Source: Chlamydiota bacterium (lineage in GTDB: Bacteria; Auribacterota; Tritonobacteria; UBA1439). Taken from it: DNA of 64,000 nucleotides. A program made the translations under genes and the position numbers. Below the pieces are notes generated by a model. The model had not been told where the DNA came from and did not search any database. It worked only from the letters and a program-made list of their open reading frames with translations. Shown here one piece after another: positions 17,060 through 26,280 of this stretch (positions within the stretch are counted from its first letter, which is position 1; every line of letters begins with the position of its first letter). The stretch is from assembly GCA_012729785.1 (NCBI GenBank), contig JAAYCL010000037.1, forward strand, positions 92,001-156,000. The letters run 5' to 3'.

Positions 17060-18448
17060 ATGAAGGTCGTGCACGTCTCTCATTTCTTCCCGCCCACGCA
17101 CCACGCGGGGGCCGAGACATACGCCTACAACCTCGCCAGGGAGCTGGCGGGCCGGCACGAGGTCTCCGTCTATACACGAGACTTCCCGTCGCCCCGCGGG
17201 CCGCTTTCCGCCGCGGAGGGGTTGTTCGAGGGGATGCGCGTCCGGCGAATCCGATGTCCGCTGCCGGAGACGTTCATCCGCTCATTCATCAACGAGGAGA
17301 TCCAGGCCGACTTCAGGGCCTTCCTCCTCGCAATCAGACCGGAGATCGTGCACTTCCACCACCACGTCTTCCTCTCCGTGTCGCTCATCGACGAGGCGAC
17401 CTCCCTCGGGATCCCGTTCGTGATGAGCCTGCACGACTACTTCTACATCTGCCCGCAGATACAGATGTCAAGGCCGGGCCTGCGGATCTGCCCGGGCCCG
17501 CACGGGGGGATCAACTGCCTCTCCTGCGGACACGCGCTCATGAGGCGGTTCAGCACCTCGTGGGGCAAGGAGCCCGGGGACGAGGATTCCCACTCGTTCG
17601 CCGGACGCCTGATCAGGAAGGCGCTGCCGAAACACCTCGTCACCCGCATGAAGAACCGCTACCTCAGCGAGTACTACCCGCTGGGGGGGATCCAGCCGCG
17701 GAGGGCGCTCGCCGCGATGCGCCTCCGGTACGTCATCGGCCGCATCAACAGGGCCGAGGCCATCCTCGCGCACTCCCGGCACCAGCGGGAGAAGTACCTG
17801 GCGGAGGGGGTCGACGAGGAGAGGATCGCGTACGCCCCGTCCGGGATGAACCACGCGCCGTTCAAAGGTTTCTCGAAACAGCCCGGCGGCGGGAGGGTGC
17901 GCTTCTCCTACGTCGGCTCCATCGTCCCCCACAAGGGGCTCCACGTCCTCATACCGGCCTTCAACCGGCTCCCCCCCGATGCCGCGGAGCTCAACATCTT
18001 CGGTTTCACGGACCAGGTCCCCGAGTATACCGCGCACCTCCGCACGCTGGTGACGCATCCCCGCATACGGTTCCGCGGCGGATTCCCCCACACCGCCGTC
18101 GCCGAACCGTACCGCGAGACGGACGTGCTGGTCGTCCCCTCCCTCTGGCACGAGAACCGTCCCGTCGTGATCCAGGACGCGTTCCTCTCCAAGACGCCGG
18201 TGATCGCCTCGGCGGGCTGCGCGATCTCGGAATTCGTGCGGGACGGGGCGGACGGGTTCCTCTTCGAAATGGGCGACGTCGACCAACTCGAGCAGGCGCT
18301 GATGCGCTTCGTCGCCGAACCGGGGCTCGCCGCGCGGCTCGGCGGCAATGCGCCGCCGGTCCTGAGCATCGAGGAGGACGCGCGCCGAATCGAAAAGCTC
18401 TACGAGTCGAGCATCGCGGGGCGCCGGCCGGCGTACCTGCCCCGCTAA
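17060..18448 (+). CDS. GT4-family glycosyltransferase with cysteine-rich insert
   Basis: 462 residues from ATG 17060 (MKVVHVSHFFPPTHHAGAET, the typical acceptor-half opening with a glycine-rich loop). After SLHDYFYICPQ there is an insert with four Cys residues (ICPQ, RICPGPHGG, NCLSCG), a feature seen in some GT4 enzymes and possibly a zinc site. The donor half has RFSYVGSIVPHKGLHVL and, near residue 360, VPSLWHENRPVVIQDAF. Its stop overlaps the stop of the convergent GT2 gene by 4 bp. Sugar donor and acceptor unknown. Confidence 0.9.
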   Translation: MKVVHVSHFFPPTHHAGAETYAYNLARELAGRHEVSVYTRDFPSPRGPLSAAEGLFEGMRVRRIRCPLPETFIRSFINEEIQADFRAFLLAIRPEIVHFHHHVFLSVSLIDEATSLGIPFVMSLHDYFYICPQIQMSRPGLRICPGPHGGINCLSCGHALMRRFSTSWGKEPGDEDSHSFAGRLIRKALPKHLVTRMKNRYLSEYYPLGGIQPRRALAAMRLRYVIGRINRAEAILAHSRHQREKYLAEGVDEERIAYAPSGMNHAPFKGFSKQPGGGRVRFSYVGSIVPHKGLHVLIPAFNRLPPDAAELNIFGFTDQVPEYTAHLRTLVTHPRIRFRGGFPHTAVAEPYRETDVLVVPSLWHENRPVVIQDAFLSKTPVIASAGCAISEFVRDGADGFLFEMGDVDQLEQALMRFVAEPGLAARLGGNAPPVLSIEEDARRIEKLYESSIAGRRPAYLPR

Positions 18449-19935
18449 CGGGGAGAGGATCCGCCCTCTGCGGGCGAAACGTCGCCCGCCGCCGCATCCC
18501 TGATGAAGGGAGACCCCTCGGGGAGGAGGCTCACCTCGTTGAACTGCACCCCGAGGTCGTGCCGCTGCGCCCCGAGGTCGGCGGGCAGATACCGGTCGAG
18601 GGAGAAGGAGACGAGGACCGCGTCGCCGGAGGGGATGCAGGGGATCCGCAGCGTTGTCCACTCCCCCCGCGGAATCGGGAAGGCGCCCAACCGCTCCCCG
18701 TCCATCGCGACGGTCAGCACCTGCGGCCCTCCGGGATCGAGCGGCTGGAACAGGTGAAGCTGGAGCACGTTCCCGGCGCCCTTCTCCGCCGCCAGGAAGC
18801 AATCCGCATCCCGCCCCATCCACCGCGCCTGCGGAAAAACGCGACAATCCAGCGGAAGCCATCCGTCCCCCAGCACGAGATCGTTCACACCGACAAGGAT
18901 CCTCCGCGGGAGCCGCTCCCCCTCCGCCGGCCTCCGGTAGTCCCATTTCGGGTAGGGCAGAGCGGCCGGGTGAACGGCCGGCAGACAGCGCGCGTACAGT
19001 CCCCGGGCGACCGAGGCGGGGAAACGGAACCTGAATCGAAGGGCCCTCGGCAGCAGCCGGAGCGCCGACAGAAAGGCCCGCAGGCGGGCGGCGAGCGACC
19101 GCCAGTCGCCCCTCCGAGCCTCCGCCGCCGCCTCCCTCCGCTGTTCTCGAATGAGATCGGGCACAACCCGCCGCGCCAGTTCATCCGCGGGAAAGTACCG
19201 CGCCATCATCAGGAGCCGGTTGCGGAGGGTCAGGTACCTCTTGCGGGGCGATCCTTCCACCCACGATGCGGAGTGCTTGTGGTAGACCACGGCGTCCGGG
19301 GCCGTGACGACCCTCCAGCCCGCCGCGCGGAGCCTGAACGACAGATCGACGTCCTCGTAGTAGGCCCTGAACGTCGCATCGAAGAGCCCCACCCTCCTTA
19401 ACGCAGCCGCCCTGAGGAGGCACGCCCCCCCGGTGAAGGCGGGGACCTCCTCGCTCCGGGCGTAGCGCCCGGAGAAGAGCTCCCCCTGGCCCCTGTCGAG
19501 GCCGTAGGCGAAACGATCGAGCGCCACCCCGATGCCGTTGATCATCCTCCTGTTGGCGTGGAACATGAGGCGCGGCGCAACCGCCCCGATATCCGGCGAC
19601 GCCGCGATCGTTCGCATCATCTCGGAAAGCCACCGCCGATCGACCGCCGTGTCGTCGTTCAGGAGGGCGATGAACTCGGCCCCTTCGTCCAGCGCGCGGC
19701 GCATGGCCGCGTTCATCCCGCCCGCGAACAAAAGGTTTTTGGGGTTGCGCACGACGGTCACGCCGGGGAAACGCGCGCGCACGTACTCGACGCTCCCGTC
19801 GGAGGAGGCGTTGTCCATCAGCATCAGACGGCGGGCGCCGTAGTCGAGCCGCTCCAGCGACTCGAAGCACTCCCCGAGGTTGCGGAGGCCGTTGTAATTC
19901 GACACGATGACGGTCACCGCCGGTTCTGTCGTCAT
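18445..19935 (-). CDS. GT2-family glycosyltransferase with C-terminal beta-rich accessory domain
   Basis: 496 residues. The GT2 domain is of rhamnosyltransferase type: VTVIVSNYNGLRNLGECF, LMLMDNASSDGS, NLLFAGGMNAA, ALLNDDTAVDRR and AYYEDVDLSFRLR. A basic helical middle follows. From about residue 355 there is a domain with GDGWLPLDCRVFPQARWMGR and an ending HDLGVQFNEVSLL, similar to the C-terminal domains at 10818, 21526 and 26281. It starts 4 bp after the stop of the upstream GT4 gene, so the pair is probably translationally coupled. Confidence 0.9.
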   Translation of the reverse strand: MTTEPAVTVIVSNYNGLRNLGECFESLERLDYGARRLMLMDNASSDGSVEYVRARFPGVTVVRNPKNLLFAGGMNAAMRRALDEGAEFIALLNDDTAVDRRWLSEMMRTIAASPDIGAVAPRLMFHANRRMINGIGVALDRFAYGLDRGQGELFSGRYARSEEVPAFTGGACLLRAAALRRVGLFDATFRAYYEDVDLSFRLRAAGWRVVTAPDAVVYHKHSASWVEGSPRKRYLTLRNRLLMMARYFPADELARRVVPDLIREQRREAAAEARRGDWRSLAARLRAFLSALRLLPRALRFRFRFPASVARGLYARCLPAVHPAALPYPKWDYRRPAEGERLPRRILVGVNDLVLGDGWLPLDCRVFPQARWMGRDADCFLAAEKGAGNVLQLHLFQPLDPGGPQVLTVAMDGERLGAFPIPRGEWTTLRIPCIPSGDAVLVSFSLDRYLPADLGAQRHDLGVQFNEVSLLPEGSPFIRDAAAGDVSPAEGGSSPR

Positions 19936-19939
19936 CGGA

Positions 19940-21190
19940 TCACCGCCGCCCGCCGGGGCCGAGCCCCTCGAACAGCCCCCTCACCTTCGCGTACCGCATC
20001 TCCCAGGTGCACTCGGCGAGCGTCTTGGCGCGCCCCCGCTCCCCCATCCGGCGCGCGAGGGCCGGATCCCCGAGCAGCTTCAGCAGGCACTCGCCCAGCA
20101 TATGCGAGTCGCCGAACGGCACGAGGAACCCGTCTTCCCCGTCCGCGACCACGTGCGGGATACCTCCGGCATACGCGCCGACGACGGGCCTGCGGGCCAG
20201 CCACGCCTCCAGGAACACAATCCCATAGCTGTCGGCCCGGGAAGGGAGCACGAGCGCGTCGCATGCATCCAGGAGATCGGCCTTCTCCGCGTCGTCGGCG
20301 GACCCCAGGGGTATGCACGACTCCCTCGCGGCGGCCGGCTGCGCCGAGTAGTAGTTCGTGAATTCGACGGCAGGATGCCCGATCATCGCAAGCCGCACCC
20401 GGTGTCCCCGCCGGCGCAGTCCCGCCACCGCGTCGAACGCGTGGAACGCCCCCTTGTCGTAGACAAGGAGGCCGATGTAGGCGATGATCCTCTCCCCGGC
20501 GCTCACGTCGTGGCGCTCCCTGAACCGCGCGCCGTTCCCCCCCCGCAGATCCTCCGGATTGACCCCGGCGCCGACGACGGCGAGCCGCGCGGGATCGACG
20601 CCCCGCGCCGCGAGGAGGTCGCGCTCGGCGGGCGATTGGACAATCACGAGCGCGCTCCGTCTCATTAATTCGATCTGGCGCGGGCGGGTGTGCATCTCGG
20701 TCTGGACGTCGCCGCGCGGGGTCCCGGTATGCGCGAAGGGGATCATCACGAACGGCCTCCGCCGGAGACGTGCGGCCAGGTAGGCGGGATAGATCAACGA
20801 ATAGAACGGACTCGGCGCGGCGGTGACGACATCGTAGCGCCCCGCTCGGAGGAGAAGATCCCGCCACATCCCCGGGAGGATCGCCGAGGGGGATCGCACG
20901 CAGAACCTCGCGGGGTTCGACGGGATCCGTCCCAACGCCCGGCGGACCAGCCCCCGCGGCGACGGGTGGCGCACCGCGTAACGCCGGACCTCGACCCCGG
21001 CGACCTCGTACCTGCGGGGCTCGAAATGCTTCCGGTCGGGGCGAAAAAGGTACTCAAGGTCCCAGGCGTTCGTGGTGAAAACGGTGACCCGGTGGCCGTC
21101 CCGCACGAAGCGGTCGGAGAGTTCCTTGACGTAGTTCGGGGCTCCTCCCCGGTACGGCCAGTATTGGTTCACAACGCTGAGGATACGCAC
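19940..21190 (-). CDS. GT4-family glycosyltransferase, QYWP paralogue 1
   Basis: 416 residues. The GTG at 21190 is chosen because it gives an N-terminus (MRILSVVNQYWPYRGGAPNY) matching those of its two paralogues in the window; GGGAGG lies upstream and longer in-frame starts would add an unrelated leader. Shared signatures are QYWP near residue 10, VFTTNAW, HTGTPRGD and YIGLLVYDKGA; the donor motif is SRADSYGIVFLEAWLARRP near residue 300. A minus-strand -10 (TGTTATAGT) lies about 190 nt upstream. It is followed directly by the GT2 gene that carries the beta-rich tail. Confidence 0.88.
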   Translation of the reverse strand: MRILSVVNQYWPYRGGAPNYVKELSDRFVRDGHRVTVFTTNAWDLEYLFRPDRKHFEPRRYEVAGVEVRRYAVRHPSPRGLVRRALGRIPSNPARFCVRSPSAILPGMWRDLLLRAGRYDVVTAAPSPFYSLIYPAYLAARLRRRPFVMIPFAHTGTPRGDVQTEMHTRPRQIELMRRSALVIVQSPAERDLLAARGVDPARLAVVGAGVNPEDLRGGNGARFRERHDVSAGERIIAYIGLLVYDKGAFHAFDAVAGLRRRGHRVRLAMIGHPAVEFTNYYSAQPAAARESCIPLGSADDAEKADLLDACDALVLPSRADSYGIVFLEAWLARRPVVGAYAGGIPHVVADGEDGFLVPFGDSHMLGECLLKLLGDPALARRMGERGRAKTLAECTWEMRYAKVRGLFEGLGPGGRR

Positions 21191-21379
21191 GGGGACGGTG
21201 GCCTCCCGCAACGGTATCGCTGCGGCCCGGGCCGCGGCGGCGTTCCCGGCCCTGCGCCCAACCGGCCGGAGATGCCACGCCCCCGGGGAGATATCCTCCT
21301 CCGGCCCCCACCGAGGTGTCGTTGCCGGGGGGGGTGCCATCCGGACGCAACGGCGCGAAGCATGGTCATCGACGGACAT

Positions 21380-21388
21380 ACTATAACA
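21380..21388 (-). promoter_or_regulatory. extended -10 for the 19940-21190 GT4 gene; intergenic 21191-21525
   Basis: Minus strand TGT then TATAGT. It lies in a 335-bp divergent intergenic region (21191-21525) that otherwise holds only the opposing plus-strand -10 and no gene or repeat I can support. The leader would be about 180 nt. Confidence 0.45.
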
Positions 21389-21474
21389 AAGATGGCCCGG
21401 CCGCAGATACCCCGCGGACCGGAACGGCGGGGCGAGCCCGGCGAGAAAAGGCCTGGGGGGGAAGCGGCGAGAGG

Positions 21475-21483
21475 TGGTATCAT
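21475..21483 (+). promoter_or_regulatory. extended -10 for the 21526 radical SAM gene
   Basis: TGG then TATCAT, 42 nt before the ATG at 21526. Confidence 0.45.
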
Positions 21484-21525
21484 TGCGCGCAGGATCATGG
21501 AAACCACCTCCCGCGTCGGACGCCT

Positions 21526-23388
21526 ATGAAGACCCTCATCACCAACCCGCCGTGGCTCACCCCCGGCAGGATCGGTTTTCGTTCCAACGTCCGATGGCCG
21601 TTCACCGTCAGTCGAAAGACATGGCGCGAGAAGGGCCGCTGCAGCTACCATTTCCCGATCTACCAGGCTTACACGGCCGCCCTCCTCATGAAGCACGGCA
21701 TGGATGTCGGCGTGATCGACTGCAGCGTGGACGCGCTCGATGCGGAGGCCTACTGCGCGCGGGTCGAGGAGGCCGCGCCGGGCCTTGTCGTCATCGAAAC
21801 GGCGACCGCGTCATTCGCCCAGGATATCGTTACCATCCGCATGGTGAAGGAGCGGACCGGCGCACCGGTTGCGCTCGTGGGGCCGCACGCGACAATCTTC
21901 CACGAATCGATCCTGCGGGAGCACCCGTTCGTGGATTACGTCGTGCGCGGCGAATATGAGCTGACGGTGCTCGAGCTCGTCCGCGCTCTCGAGGACGGCC
22001 GTGACGCGCGCGGCGTCGCCGGCCTCACCCGGCGCGACGGGAACATTGTGCGGGTGCATCCTCCCCGCCCCTTCATCGAGGACCTCGACGCCCTCCCCTT
22101 TCCCGCCCGCGACCTCTACCCGTGGGACCATTATCACGAGCCGAACTACCTGGCCCTCCCCTGGATCACCCTCATCTCCAGCAGGGGGTGCCCGTTCCGG
22201 TGCATCTACTGCCTCTGGCCCCAGACGATGTACGGGCACCGGTATCGGACGCGCAGCCCCCGCAACGTCGTGGACGAAATCGAGGAGTGCGTGAAGAGGT
22301 ACCGCCCCGGGGAGTTCTTCTTCGACGACGACACCTTCGCCCTCTCGAAACGGCACGTCCTCGGCATCTGCGAGGGGATCGTCGGCCGGGGCCTCGACAT
22401 CCTCTGGTCCTGCATGGGGAGGGTGGACACGGTGGACCGGGAGATGCTCGAGGCGATGCGCCGCGCGGGGTGCCGCAAGATCAAGTTCGGCGTCGAGACC
22501 GGATCGAGGGCGATCATGAAGACGATCAAGAAGGGGATCGACCTCGACCTGGTTGCGGACCGGTTCCGGCTCGCCAAGGAGTGCGGCCTCGAGGTCCACG
22601 GCACGTTCATGATCGGGCTCCCCGGTGAAACACGGGAAACGATCCGCGAAACGATCGACCTCGCCAGACGCCTCCCCAACGACTCGCTCCAGTTCAGCAT
22701 CGCCACCCCGTTCCCCGGCACCGAGTTTTACACCCTGTGCGAGAAGAACGGCTTTCTCGTGACAAACGACTGGGCGAATTTCGACGGCAAATTCGGCGCC
22801 GTGATGAGCTACCCCGATCTCTCGAAGGACGAGATGGAGGAGATGCTGTTCTTCGCCCTCCAGACCTGCCAACCGCAGTATGGGAAGGCGGGGAGGACGC
22901 TCGCCGGAAAGCTGCTGCACGAGGCGCGCACCTCGGGCGTCGGGGCCGCCCTCGCGCACGGCGCGCGTTACCTGTTGAAGCAGGCGGGGATCTCACGGGC
23001 CTCGGGCGGCGGGATCACACTCTCGGGCCCCCTCAGGATGGGGCTTGGGTGGTATCCGGGAGGTACCGAGATCGGCAAGGAGGCGTACCTCACCGTCGAG
23101 CCGGGGACGGAGCGGGGGGGGCGCACCCTCGCCATGACCGCGAAAGCGGCGAAAGGAGCCGCCCCCTATCCGACACTCGAACTGAGCGCCGGGGGGGAAC
23201 CGCTCGGATCGCTCGCGCTCTCTTCGGAATGGAGGACCGTCCGCGTCGCGCTTCCGGAGACGCGCCTCCCCCTCGAGATCAAAATCAGGGCCGATCGGAC
23301 AACCAGGATCCCCCGGCCGGGGAAGCTCCCGAAATTCGTCGGCGCCACGGTTAGGGAACTCGCCGTCACGCGGTCGACGCCGAGATGA
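21526..23388 (+). CDS. B12-binding-domain radical SAM protein with C-terminal beta-rich accessory domain
   Basis: 620 residues. The N-terminal 170 residues look like a cobalamin-binding Rossmann domain (VVIETATASFAQD, VALVGPHATIF, YVVRGEYE). The radical SAM core follows, with SSRGCPFRCIYCLWP (C-X3-C-X2-C, near 225), FFFDDDTFAL, IKFGVETGS and GTFMIGLPGET. From about residue 504 a domain starting LGWYPGGTEIG is appended; it resembles the tails of three GT2 enzymes here. The ATG was chosen over longer upstream starts by position after a -10. It precedes a QYWP-type GT4 gene by 76 bp. Likely cobalamin-dependent radical chemistry, perhaps methylation, on a glycan-pathway substrate. Confidence 0.88.
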   Translation: MKTLITNPPWLTPGRIGFRSNVRWPFTVSRKTWREKGRCSYHFPIYQAYTAALLMKHGMDVGVIDCSVDALDAEAYCARVEEAAPGLVVIETATASFAQDIVTIRMVKERTGAPVALVGPHATIFHESILREHPFVDYVVRGEYELTVLELVRALEDGRDARGVAGLTRRDGNIVRVHPPRPFIEDLDALPFPARDLYPWDHYHEPNYLALPWITLISSRGCPFRCIYCLWPQTMYGHRYRTRSPRNVVDEIEECVKRYRPGEFFFDDDTFALSKRHVLGICEGIVGRGLDILWSCMGRVDTVDREMLEAMRRAGCRKIKFGVETGSRAIMKTIKKGIDLDLVADRFRLAKECGLEVHGTFMIGLPGETRETIRETIDLARRLPNDSLQFSIATPFPGTEFYTLCEKNGFLVTNDWANFDGKFGAVMSYPDLSKDEMEEMLFFALQTCQPQYGKAGRTLAGKLLHEARTSGVGAALAHGARYLLKQAGISRASGGGITLSGPLRMGLGWYPGGTEIGKEAYLTVEPGTERGGRTLAMTAKAAKGAAPYPTLELSAGGEPLGSLALSSEWRTVRVALPETRLPLEIKIRADRTTRIPRPGKLPKFVGATVRELAVTRSTPR

Positions 23389-23464
23389 GCCCTCCCGCGA
23401 AGGCCCCCAACCTCGTTTCGCCGGACAACCGCGGCATCGGGTTCGCCGCGGAACGGGGCGTCAG

Positions 23465-24697
23465 ATGAGAATGCTCTATCTTTGCCATCAGTACTGGCCG
23501 GCCCTTTGCGGTTCGGGGATCTTCTTCCAGGAGATGGCGGAGCGCCTCGCAAAGGAGGGGCACAGCGTCTCCGTCTTCACGACGGACGCCCTTCATTTCG
23601 AGAGGTTTGTGCGCCGGGACGGCGCGAGGGTCGTCGTACGCAGGGAGACGCGCGGCGGCGTCTCGATACGGCGGTTCCCCCTTCGCCACATCCCCAACTA
23701 CGACCGCCTCCGGTGGCGCCTCAAACGCCTTCCGTTCCCGGCCGCCCCGCACCTCTTCGGCACCGGTTTCCTGCCCGGGATGGCGCGCGAAGGGCTGAGA
23801 CACCACCGGGTGGATGCGGTGCACGCGGGCCTCGTGCCCTACGGGATGCTCCTCTACCTCGCGTGGAGGATCGCGCGGAGAGAAGGGGTTCCGCTGATCT
23901 ACAGCCCGTTCGTCCATACGGGGGAACCGCACGACGAACGGGTGCTCAGGATCCACACCGATCCCGCCCAGATGAAACTCCTCGCCGAGGCGGATGCCGT
24001 CATCGCCCAGACCTCCATCGAGGCGGAGGCGCTGCGGCGGGCGGGCGTCCCCGCCGATACAATCAGGATCGTGGGAATGGGCGTCGACGCGGTCGGCCTG
24101 CGCGGAGGTGACGGGGAGCGGTTCAGAAGGGCGCACGGCCTGCGGGGAACCGTCCTCTTCTCCGTAGGCCCCAAGGCGCGGGACAAGGGCGCTGAGCAGA
24201 CGGTGCGGGCCTTCGAGCGTCTCCTCGCCGACGGCCGCGACGTCTCACTCGTTCTCGCGGGGCCCACCTATGACTCCTTCAGATCGTTTCACGCGTCGCT
24301 CCCGCCGGCTGTCGGCGGACGCATCGCCATGCTCGAACGCGTCGAGGGCGAGGAGAAGCGGGATCTCTTCGCCGCGGGAGATATCTACGTGATGCCGTCG
24401 CGGAACGAGTCGTTCGGAATGGTCTACCTCGAAGCGTGGGCATGCGGCGTTCCGGTCATCGGCTGCGCGGCGGGAGGGGTGCCGGCGGTCGTGGAGGACG
24501 GGGCGGACGGGTTCCTCGTCCCGTTCGGCGACGTGGATCTCCTCGCCGACAGGATACGGCTCCTGCTCGACGCCCCGGAGAGACGCCGGGAGATGGGGAG
24601 ACGGGGACGGGACAAGGTGGCGTCGCGATACACCTGGGAGATTCAATACGGCAAGGTGAAGCGGCTGTACGCCTCGCTGGGCCTGTTGGCGGGATGA
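23465..24697 (+). CDS. GT4-family glycosyltransferase, QYWP paralogue 2
   Basis: 410 residues, starting MRMLYLCHQYWPALCGSG. It shares with the paralogues at 19940 and 27690 the QYWP opening, VFTTDA, HTGEPHDE, the FRRAH segment before the donor half and VGPKARDKGA. The donor motif is SRNESFGMVYLEAWACGVP near residue 310. It lies 76 bp downstream of the B12 radical SAM gene in the same direction and converges on the next radical SAM gene with about 105 bp between. Retaining GT-B activity is expected; substrates unknown. Confidence 0.9.
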   Translation: MRMLYLCHQYWPALCGSGIFFQEMAERLAKEGHSVSVFTTDALHFERFVRRDGARVVVRRETRGGVSIRRFPLRHIPNYDRLRWRLKRLPFPAAPHLFGTGFLPGMAREGLRHHRVDAVHAGLVPYGMLLYLAWRIARREGVPLIYSPFVHTGEPHDERVLRIHTDPAQMKLLAEADAVIAQTSIEAEALRRAGVPADTIRIVGMGVDAVGLRGGDGERFRRAHGLRGTVLFSVGPKARDKGAEQTVRAFERLLADGRDVSLVLAGPTYDSFRSFHASLPPAVGGRIAMLERVEGEEKRDLFAAGDIYVMPSRNESFGMVYLEAWACGVPVIGCAAGGVPAVVEDGADGFLVPFGDVDLLADRIRLLLDAPERRREMGRRGRDKVASRYTWEIQYGKVKRLYASLGLLAG

Positions 24698-24803
24698 GAA
24701 CGGCGTCCTCGATCTCCATTCACCTGATGTGATGAGCAAGGGAGGGCGCCTTCGGCCCCCGCCTCTTCCGTATCCGGACCGCGGCCGCCGGCCTCCGATC
24801 CGG

Positions 24804-26006
24804 TCAGGCCTTCCCGAGGCGGTTCTTCAGTGCGGACTTCGCGCGCCCCAGGAAAGGGATGCGCCGGAGGGTGCGCCGAAGGGGGAGAAACAAGAGCTCC
24901 CGGACCATGCGCAACTCGGCCGGCGGGTCGGGTTTTCTCCACCCGCGCGCGGAACAGGCGATGCAGGCCGCCGGCGGCGTCCCGGCGATAAGTCTCCTCC
25001 GCAACTCCCTGAACCGCTCCCCGTTCCATATCTCCTTGAAACTCTGCGTTCGGAGACTGCCCATCGAATCGAACATCGCGCAGCATGGGATGACATCCCC
25101 TCCCGCGGTCACCACGGCCATCTTCCACGGGAGGAAGCAGTCCTTGAGGGCGTAGGTGCGCGGCGCGCCACGGAGATCCTTGAACGTCTCCATCTCCTGC
25201 GGGGCCTCGAACTGGTCGGGCGGGATCAGGGAGAACTCCACGCCGACCTCCCCGGCGACCGTGCGCGCGGCGTCGCTCCATTTCCTTCCCATCTCCCGAT
25301 GGCGCCAGGCGACCGACTGGCCCTCCATCCCGCGGTACTCCGCCATCTGCTGGAGACCGACACGGGACACCCCGAGATCCCCCGCCAACCGGACCAGCTC
25401 CGGGAGCTCCTCGATCGTGTCCCGCATCCCGAGCGCCATGAACTCGATCCTCGGCGCGGAGCGCCCCTGCCTCTTCTTCTCCTCCCCGATACGCCGCACG
25501 GCGGCGACGAGCGTGGAGAGCTCCCCCCTCCGGCGTATCCTTCGGTAGGTTTCGGGCCGCGCCGCGTCGACGGAGACGGTGAGGAGGTCCAGCCCCAGCC
25601 GGACGATCTCCCGAGCGGTCTCTCCGTCGATGAGGGTGCCGTTGCTGATCGTGCGGACGAATATCCCGTGCGTCTTCAGCACCGCGAGCATCTCGAGATA
25701 CAGGTCGGGCTTGATGAACGCCTCTCCCCATATCCCGCTCAGGTCCACATACTCGACGAAGGGGAGCACGGATTTCAGCGCGGAGAAGATCCCCATGGGC
25801 ATAAGGCGATCGGGGACGACGTTTGTCGCACCGATCGTCTTTGCGCACATCACGCACCGCAGGTTGCAGTGCGACGATATCTCGAGCTGCAGCAGCGTCG
25901 GGAGAGGGGCGAAGCCGGAGCGGAGGTAGCGCAGCACCAACGGGCGGAGCATCCACGCCCCGATTGTACCCGCCGCGCCCGCCGCCGTTCGTCCCTGTTC
26001 CGCCAT
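24804..26006 (-). CDS. radical SAM/SPASM-type protein
   Basis: 400 residues from ATG 26006. The cluster motif SHCNLRCVMC (C-X3-C-X2-C) is near residue 50, followed by VDLSGIWGEAFIKPD and LLTVSVDAARPETY. The C-terminal part has IPCCAMFDSMG and ACIACSARGW, the spacing expected of a SPASM auxiliary cluster. The N-terminal 40 residues are amphipathic and the C-terminal tail is basic, so membrane association is possible. Overall design matches the radical SAM protein at 6725. It has its own promoter in the divergent region before the 26281 GT2 gene. Confidence 0.88.
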   Translation of the reverse strand: MAEQGRTAAGAAGTIGAWMLRPLVLRYLRSGFAPLPTLLQLEISSHCNLRCVMCAKTIGATNVVPDRLMPMGIFSALKSVLPFVEYVDLSGIWGEAFIKPDLYLEMLAVLKTHGIFVRTISNGTLIDGETAREIVRLGLDLLTVSVDAARPETYRRIRRRGELSTLVAAVRRIGEEKKRQGRSAPRIEFMALGMRDTIEELPELVRLAGDLGVSRVGLQQMAEYRGMEGQSVAWRHREMGRKWSDAARTVAGEVGVEFSLIPPDQFEAPQEMETFKDLRGAPRTYALKDCFLPWKMAVVTAGGDVIPCCAMFDSMGSLRTQSFKEIWNGERFRELRRRLIAGTPPAACIACSARGWRKPDPPAELRMVRELLFLPLRRTLRRIPFLGRAKSALKNRLGKA

Positions 26007-26040
26007 GGCCTCGCCTGTCCCCCCGCCTTTGACCGGCGCC

Positions 26041-26069
26041 ACTATATACAGGCGTCGCAGCCATGTAAA
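26041..26069 (-). promoter_or_regulatory. promoter for the 24804-26006 radical SAM gene
   Basis: Minus strand: TTTACA, 17-nt spacer, TATAGT, about 35 nt before the ATG at 26006. Confidence 0.65.
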
Positions 26070-26225
26070 GCGTTTTGGCCGCGTGCACGCGCGGCCCCGC
26101 GTATCCCCGGGTAATTTTCCCCGCCCCGCTCCTCCGTTCCGGGAATCGGGATCCCCTTCCAGGCGGCATAACAGCAGCGCCTCTTCGCCCCCCTTCCTTT
26201 GCACGCGCGCCCGGGGCGACTCCTT

Positions 26226-26234
26226 TGCTATACT
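26226..26234 (+). promoter_or_regulatory. extended -10 for the 26281 GT2-GT4 operon
   Basis: TGC then TATACT, 46 nt before the ATG at 26281. No clear -35. Confidence 0.55.
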
Positions 26235-26280
26235 GGACCCGCGCCGCGCGAGGGATGCGGCGGGGGGCTCCCGGAGACCG

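Noticed and set aside
16976..17060. Earlier start for the 17060 GT4 gene
   Set aside because: The extra residues precede the GT4 opening strand and overlap the likely -10 element.
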